Shown here piece after piece: positions 62,601 through 64,000 of a DNA stretch of 64,000 nt. Source of the DNA: Aralia elata (taxonomy: Eukaryota > Streptophyta > Magnoliopsida > Apiales > Araliaceae). The stretch spans positions 24,420,638 to 24,484,637 of the forward strand of contig CM068380.1 in NCBI GenBank assembly GCA_034770075.1. Reading direction: 5' to 3'. The notes beneath the pieces are model-generated. The model saw nothing but the letters and a program-made list of their open reading frames with translations. It was not told the DNA's origin and did not search any database. Position 1 is the stretch's first letter; each line of letters opens with the position of its first letter. Position numbers and translations under genes: made by a program.

Positions 62601-63913
62601 TAAATAGACAATCTCTAAAATGGAAACTACAAGTTGAGTTTGGAATATCGACAAATGGATGATTGTATTTTGTGAAATAGGAGAAACTGATTTTAACAAT
62701 CCAATGGCTGTGAACTTTGATTAATTGAAAGTTGCAGGTTTCTCATCCAAAACAGAGTAAGTGGTTGTTTATGCTTTTTCGGATTTATTTTTTAAATTTT
62801 TTGATACAAGGATTTTGAATCAAATTTTTTTGTGATAGTAGATATGGATAAAATTTCAGCAGACACTTGGTTGGCAGGAATAGCTGTATAGTCTATTGAA
62901 ATGTAAACTCAAGTTACAGACTGAATTTGCAAAAAGAATAGACAATGATGGAAGAATCTTATCTTAAGAGTAGCTAACAGAATTTTGTGTTTAATTTATT
63001 CAAATTTTCTTTGATTAGCTTCATACTGAAGTTGGGAAGGGTAATAGATGTAGGAACTGTGAATTAGAATGAGATTTTTGACTATATACCGATAACTGCA
63101 AAGTAGAATTTTCTTGAACTAGAATCGTAAACTTGACATCGAAGAAGAAGAAATTGAAATTTTACTTAGACATTAGACCAAGACACTTGGTGTGCAAGAA
63201 GAAGCAGAAAAGAGAATTTAGAGGATATTATAGAGATGCAATTTACAAACTATTGTTGCTAACCTACGCTTCTAAGAGGGTGGGATCGCTTATAAGCAGT
63301 CAAACCTACTTATAATTAGTTTCAAGAAGCAAAAAGTGTTTAGTAAACTTATTTTAAAACTGATTATAATCACTTTTATGGTAATAATCAGAACGGTAAT
63401 AATCAGAAGCTCCAATTTGGAGCTTCTGATTATTTACCAAATCTAATAATCAGGTTTGACCAAATATATTACTAATCTATCCCTATTTATTTTAATAATT
63501 CCAAACATTCCTTTTTAGTAATTTATACTTGAAATAAGTGAATAAGTGATTTAACAAATTTTTTTATACCAATTTTTTTTCACTTATTACTAATTTAAGT
63601 GCTTTTTATTTACCAGACACAAACTACTTTCTTAAAAATGATTATAGTCAAAAGCACTAATCAGAATCAATAATCACATTTTTTAAGCAATCCCAAACAT
63701 ACTCTAACATGCACTATATTGCACCACACCTACACATGCTTTGTGGACAGTTACACTAATTAACTAGATGAGACATTATAACCGCAAATTTCTGATTGGA
63801 GTACCCTGCCCCTTGGCCTAACTCCTTAGTTTTTGTGTTACAGGTGGGTGAGGGCGGCCAATGAATTCCTCGATGTTCTACATTCTACCCCTCATATGGA
63901 TAAACAGAAGAAG
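30031..63913 (+). CDS. EMB8-like alpha/beta hydrolase, 13 exons, 3' end outside window
   Basis: Spliced coding region 30031-30290, 33291-33380, 39858-39919, 42150-42250, 45398-45487, 56134-56256, 58305-58382, 59748-59833, 60234-60282, 61653-61709, 61835-61965, 62070-62153, 63844-63913. All junctions are GT-AG and phases agree, giving 427 codons without a stop. The fold is that of the plant embryogenesis-associated EMB8 / YheT / ABHD1-3 hydrolases, which are membrane-anchored serine hydrolases of largely unknown substrate. Visible: hydrophobic segment at about residues 31-48, strand and oxyanion region VVVVPGLTSDS (about 156-166), NHRG motif in exon 5, nucleophile elbow GTSIG with Ser236, acid in ALDDP (Asp362 likely), His391 in GGHLGF. 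A complete triad suggests an active enzyme. The C-terminal tail usual in the family is not reached. Substrate cannot be inferred; lipid esters are likely from the family. Confidence 0.9.
31751..32044. mobile_element. MITE with TTGACTAAAATA ends
   Basis: 294 bp with terminal inverted repeats ttgactaaaata-agtttg. Target duplication not clear, so the superfamily is left open. Confidence 0.6.
33056..33243. repeat. 94-bp tandem duplication in intron 1
   Basis: Two nearly identical units starting aaagaaacactcgt and ending gttatgattgta, ending about 50 bp before exon 2. Confidence 0.9.
33291..33380 (+). CDS. Hydrolase exon 2
   Basis: Thirty residues beginning RYFATPWLSSPHLQT, the family signature (tPWLsSPHLQT) at the start of the YheT-like domain. 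Acceptor ttgattgaag, donor gtaaat. A (CT)n(AT)n microsatellite starts only 40 bp after the donor. Confidence 0.9.
33419..33500. repeat. (CT)n(AT)n microsatellite beside exon 2
   Basis: About 16 CT units followed by about 24 AT units, starting 40 bp after the exon 2 donor. Its length could vary between individuals. Confidence 0.95.
35644..36351. mobile_element. Foldback element with about 295-bp arms
   Basis: Arms 35644-35940 and 36056-36351 are near-exact inverted copies around a spacer of about 115 bp. The inner arm ends read gaataacatagcagctt and aagctgctatgttattc. No coding sequence and no clear target duplication. Transcribed within intron 2, it would form a long hairpin. Confidence 0.85.
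39075..39322. repeat. 124-bp tandem duplication, copy 2 only
   Basis: Two units (39075-39198, 39199-39322) starting cttgatatgtctac. Copy 1 has a single unit (2512-2635). Confidence 0.92.
39858..39919 (+). CDS. Hydrolase exon 3
   Basis: 62 nt coding QLFHASDGGTFALDWLMSSD, the family motif (DGGTxALDW). Phase 2 entry and phase 1 exit match exons 2 and 4. Identical in sequence to the copy-1 exon at 3195-3256. Confidence 0.9.
40400..41183. mobile_element. Non-autonomous hAT element (copy 2)
   Basis: Counterpart of 3737-4518 in intron 3 of the complete gene, with the same ends and the same flanking acgtctat / acatctat. Confidence 0.78.
42150..42250 (+). CDS. Hydrolase exon 4
   Basis: 101 nt. Codes the strand and oxyanion-hole region PIVVVVPGLTSDS. 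It differs from the copy-1 exon at one position (GGA against GGC, silent). Confidence 0.9.
43282..44710. mobile_element. PIF/Harbinger-like non-autonomous element (copy 2)
   Basis: Counterpart of 7859-9264 in intron 4 of the complete gene, flanked by TTA. The 117-codon frame is kept open here too (43910-44263), but with several amino acid changes and no recognisable motif, so I do not call it a gene. Confidence 0.55.
45398..45487 (+). CDS. Hydrolase exon 5
   Basis: 90 nt coding YIKHLAYSTAKQGWNVVVCN and the following HRGMGG. NHRG is the conserved arginine motif of this hydrolase family. Two silent differences from copy 1. It is followed by the 10.6 kb intron 5. Confidence 0.9.
47257..50283 (-). 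CDS. Gypsy Pol (RT, RNase H, integrase)
   Basis: 1008 codons without a stop, from the C-terminal edge of the protease. Reverse transcriptase about 165-345 with YFDD at 288-291; RNase H about 430-550 (CDAS, SDHE, ADALSRR); integrase with an HHCC zinc site (His619, His626, Cys656, Cys659) and a D-D-35-E triad (Asp688, Asp749, Glu785). The first ATG is not a natural start, since the protein would be cut from a Gag-Pol precursor. The stop lies about 64 bp inside the LTR. Confidence 0.9.
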   Translation of the reverse strand: MDACHILFGRPWQYDTNAQHSGRENIYRIEKDDVRYTLLPLKKNTQPKASKVEGKAFLTIAHTRKEFLADLKETGNLFCMVVKDVMKGKSKESVVPNAVKPLLAEFSDFMPDELPDELPPMRDIQHQIDLIPGASLPNLPHYRMSPKENEILREKVEELLKKGHIQESMSPCAVPALLVPKADDSWRMCVDSRAINKITVGYKFPIPRLDDMLDQLHGSLVFSKIDLRSGYHQIRIRPGVEWKTTFKTRDGLFEWLVMPFGLSNAPSTFMRVMNQVLRPFIGRFVVVYFDDILIYSKSEEEHLLHLREVLTVLQQNKLFVNLKKCSFMTNKLLFLGFIVSSDGIQVDEEKVRAIRDWPVPKTVSEVRSFHGLATFYRRFIRNFSSITAPITECLKKGKFNWDEAANNSFAMIKEKLSTAAVLALPNFDKLFEVHCDASGVGIGAVLSQEKRPIAFFSEKLCTARQKWSTYDKEFFAVVRTLKHWEHYLIGKEFVLYSDHEALKYLGSQKRITSDMHARWCTFLQKFPFRLVYKSGVQNKVADALSRRVSLLVTLSHEIIGFEYLKELYEHDPDFSEIWRQCVFGVPVSGFYLQDGFLMRENQLCIPVSSLREKVIRDLHGGGLAGHLGRDKTLSAVQKRYYWPKLRRDVEKLVGQCYVCQTGKGQSSNAGLYTPLPVPENIWEDLSMDFVVGLPRTQRGVDSVFVVVDRFSKMAHFIPCKKTSDAPAVAKLFFREIVRLHGVPKSITSDPDTKFLSYFWKTLWKRFDSSLNFSSTAHPQTDGQTESLNRTLGNLIRCICGEKPRNWDLALAQAEFAYNSVAHNATGKSPFSIVYTNCPRHTLDLVNLPKGPGMSVTAANMADEIQATHAAVKQKIEQANARYKTLADKHRRKLTFEKGDQVMVFLRKERFPVGTYGKLQQKKYGPYTILLKINDNAYVVDLPASMGISRTFNVPDLYPFHATDGPLYEDPIVVPSHNSETSFFQVEGNDTVQVGVQVGKGRKSKFKKG
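50310..51890 (-). CDS. Gypsy Gag-protease
   Basis: 526 codons from the ATG at 51890 (MAAERV); the frame is open further up into the LTR, but this is the likelier start. It contains the retrotransposon Gag domain (about residues 140-260), a zinc knuckle CNKCGGSGHTSADC (383-396) and a retropepsin-like region at the C-terminus. The protease active site reads D-S-S instead of the usual D-[ST]-G. The frame ends shortly before pol, which continues in another frame. An apparent one-base loss inside the protease explains this, so the present copy would not make a normal polyprotein. Confidence 0.85.
   Translation of the reverse strand: MAAERVQDNPPPCNDEGMAVIWTALQNLEATTGTLIGRINRLDVVTGDLAVAVNELNARMGVVRVDMRQDDDRSTGGDHRLRINRRGHGQERRREDSDDDDEEDFGAYEEPDNRAMVRGNQFRARDDLRGQNQDFRIKVDLPTFDGTLDIESFLDWLYEVERFFDFASTPEEKQVKLVAYKLKGVAGIWWENMQSTRRRQGKTPVTSWSRMKRMLRERFLPLDYEQVMFQKLQKCRQGNKSVHEYTAEFQRLTERTGLQESEVLKASRYFEGLKREVREKIGVQTVLSVEDARNLALKAEIILQERPRPEPVRRNYSEGGQNSGDKTRGWNNQQNPIFQTPQNYQGRQFQRGDRAMTEKAQGKQSMVQEKAPNPYAKNYGDKCNKCGGSGHTSADCRRRTVNIVNYDEENADNEEYENICEAEGEDDEYEAEEQVYVLRKLFLSPKPAEENQRHKLFQTRCAIFGKTFDLIIDSSSQENIIGREVVEKLHLPVEKHPSPYSIGWIKSVGEVKVTERCKSHFQLASM
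52740..53096 (-). pseudogene. Copia RNase H (copy 2)
   Basis: 118-codon frame: SSVEVEYQAFA, RLFCDNKVAINIAND, HIEIDRH, ADILTKGL. The upstream part continues in other frames to about 53480 (GYKPTDSPIE, RPDIFY). Confidence 0.88.
53464..53988 (-). pseudogene. Copia reverse transcriptase
   Basis: 174-codon frame with LQNALYGLKQSPRAWFDRFY and IVYVDNIMVTGND. The YVDD catalytic motif has become YVDN, so the enzyme is dead even before its truncation. Confidence 0.9.
54590..55318 (-). pseudogene. Copia protease-integrase remnants
   Basis: Frames 54968-55318 (CVFQDLVTGQKI, GGLYYLDV) and 54616-54816 (HTDVWGPSRV, FIDYYSCTTWIYLL) are the pre-integrase and integrase core of a copia polyprotein, separated by frameshifts and deletions. 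Confidence 0.8.
56134..56256 (+). CDS. Hydrolase exon 6 (nucleophile elbow)
   Basis: 41 codons from SDRIYNAGWTTD to IGANIL. It contains GTSIG, the GxSxG nucleophile motif (Ser236). This exon has no counterpart in copy 1 within the window. Confidence 0.92.
56257..58304 (+). other. Hydrolase intron 6
   Basis: 2 kb with no recognised repeat or gene. Confidence 0.6.
58305..58382 (+). CDS. Hydrolase exon 7
   Basis: 26 codons, VKYLGEYGKNIPLSGAAAIC then SPWDLL. The SGAAAICSPWDL stretch is typical of the family (strand following the nucleophile helix). Acceptor caccag, donor gttagt. Confidence 0.9.
58383..59747 (+). other. Hydrolase intron 7
   Basis: 1.4 kb, holding the CCTAGGCG-rich MITE 59007-59371; otherwise nothing recognised. 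Confidence 0.7.
59007..59371. mobile_element. hAT-like MITE with CCTAGGCG motifs
   Basis: 365 bp. Ends tattgttttaaaac and, in reverse, caatgttctaaaaa. More than ten copies of ctaggcg / cgcctag near both ends. No clear target duplication. Ends resemble those of the hAT MITE at 23470. Confidence 0.6.
59748..59833 (+). CDS. Hydrolase exon 8
   Basis: 86 nt coding IGSRYIARRLVQNLYGRILT and the rest to SYAQA; cap or helical region. Exits in phase 2, matched by the single base that opens exon 9. Confidence 0.85.
60234..60282 (+). CDS. Hydrolase exon 9
   Basis: 49 nt coding NQAQFTRLADWEGIIK after the split alanine codon. Acceptor attgcag, donor gttggc. A very short exon supported by phase and position. 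Confidence 0.8.
60283..61652 (+). other. Hydrolase intron 9
   Basis: 1.4 kb without recognised repeats or genes. Confidence 0.6.
61653..61709 (+). CDS. Hydrolase exon 10
   Basis: 19 codons, ARTIPEFDKAATCAIEKFE. The REFD-like stretch (here IPEFD) before the acid loop is typical of the family. The acceptor cttaaaaag is weak (no pyrimidine tract), so the left edge is less certain than the others. Confidence 0.78.
61835..61965 (+). CDS. Hydrolase exon 11 (catalytic acid)
   Basis: 131 nt coding TADAYYRWCSAASY, then PLLVISALDDPVC and IPWHEC. ALDDP carries the catalytic aspartate (Asp362 most likely). Donor gtaatc. Confidence 0.9.
62070..62153 (+). CDS. Hydrolase exon 12 (catalytic histidine)
   Basis: 84 nt coding ANKNIVLATTKHGGHLGFFE and the following GITASGL. 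The histidine of GGHLGF (His391) completes the Ser-Asp-His triad. Confidence 0.9.
62154..63843 (+). other. Hydrolase intron 12 with foldback repeat
   Basis: 1.7 kb. A 35-bp palindrome with one central base (63399-63433; arm ataatcagaagctccaa) lies inside a larger, partly inverted stretch (about 63290-63710) that ends gattgttttttaagc-like. Probably a MITE; its limits are not clear. Confidence 0.5.
63844..63913 (+). CDS. Hydrolase exon 13, last one in window
   Basis: 70 nt coding WVRAANEFLDVLHSTPHMDK and QKK. I end it at the GT after AAG (63913), because family members continue with a C-terminal tail. Without splicing the frame would stop about 14 codons later, so a short alternative end cannot be excluded. 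Confidence 0.75.
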
Positions 63914-64000
63914 GTGATATACATGTTAAGAACTCTTTGGTTGTTTGTCAAATAGACGTGTATTACTATGCACAAGCTTTTTCCATTAAAATTCTCCAGC

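Overview
The window is nuclear DNA from a flowering plant, probably a eudicot. It is AT-rich, has many introns and microsatellites, and is crowded with LTR retrotransposons, hAT, Harbinger-like and Stowaway-like elements. I cannot name the species.

The only host gene I can reconstruct lies on the + strand from 30031 to beyond the right edge. It encodes an alpha/beta hydrolase of the plant EMB8-like / YheT-ABHD family. Thirteen exons with GT-AG introns and matching phases give 427 codons up to position 63913. They include an N-terminal membrane segment, the nucleophile elbow GTSIG, an acid (ALDDP) and a histidine (GGHLGF). Introns reach 10.6 kb and hold most of the repeats. The 3' end of the gene is outside the window.

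The dominant architecture is a large direct duplication. Positions 1-18154 (copy 1) are homologous to about 36839-53798 (copy 2, inside introns 2 to 5 of the gene). Copy 1 carries faithful copies of exons 3, 4 and 5, with 3 differences in 253 nt, all silent. It breaks off inside a copia element before exon 6, so no catalytic core can follow. Copy 1 is therefore a 3'-truncated paralogue. The simplest model is a tandem duplication whose junction is at 18154/18155, with exons 1 and 2 of copy 1 lying left of the window.

Comparing the copies gives empty-site proof for several insertions. Shared, so older than the duplication: a hAT element (3737/40400), a Harbinger-like element (7859/43282) and a copia element (14440/52468). 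Private to copy 1: a Stowaway-like MITE (273-563), a short TRIM-like LTR element (5100-6356), a 3 kb hAT element that has captured part of a GT47 exostosin-type glycosyltransferase gene (11153-14118), and a 2.4 kb solo LTR (15222-17607). Private to copy 2: a young, almost intact Ty3/gypsy element on the minus strand (46992-52255).

Between the copies (18155-30000) there are Stowaway-like MITEs, three hAT elements with perfect 8-bp target duplications, a 58-bp perfect palindrome, a possible retroposed 3' end, and a stretch of unlike composition (about 27640-29750) that may be organelle-derived. The hydrolase promoter follows, with a TATA box at 29940. No tRNA, rRNA or CRISPR was recognised. Nothing here is a clear new molecular system; the most unusual items are the gene-capturing hAT element and the truncated gene duplicate.
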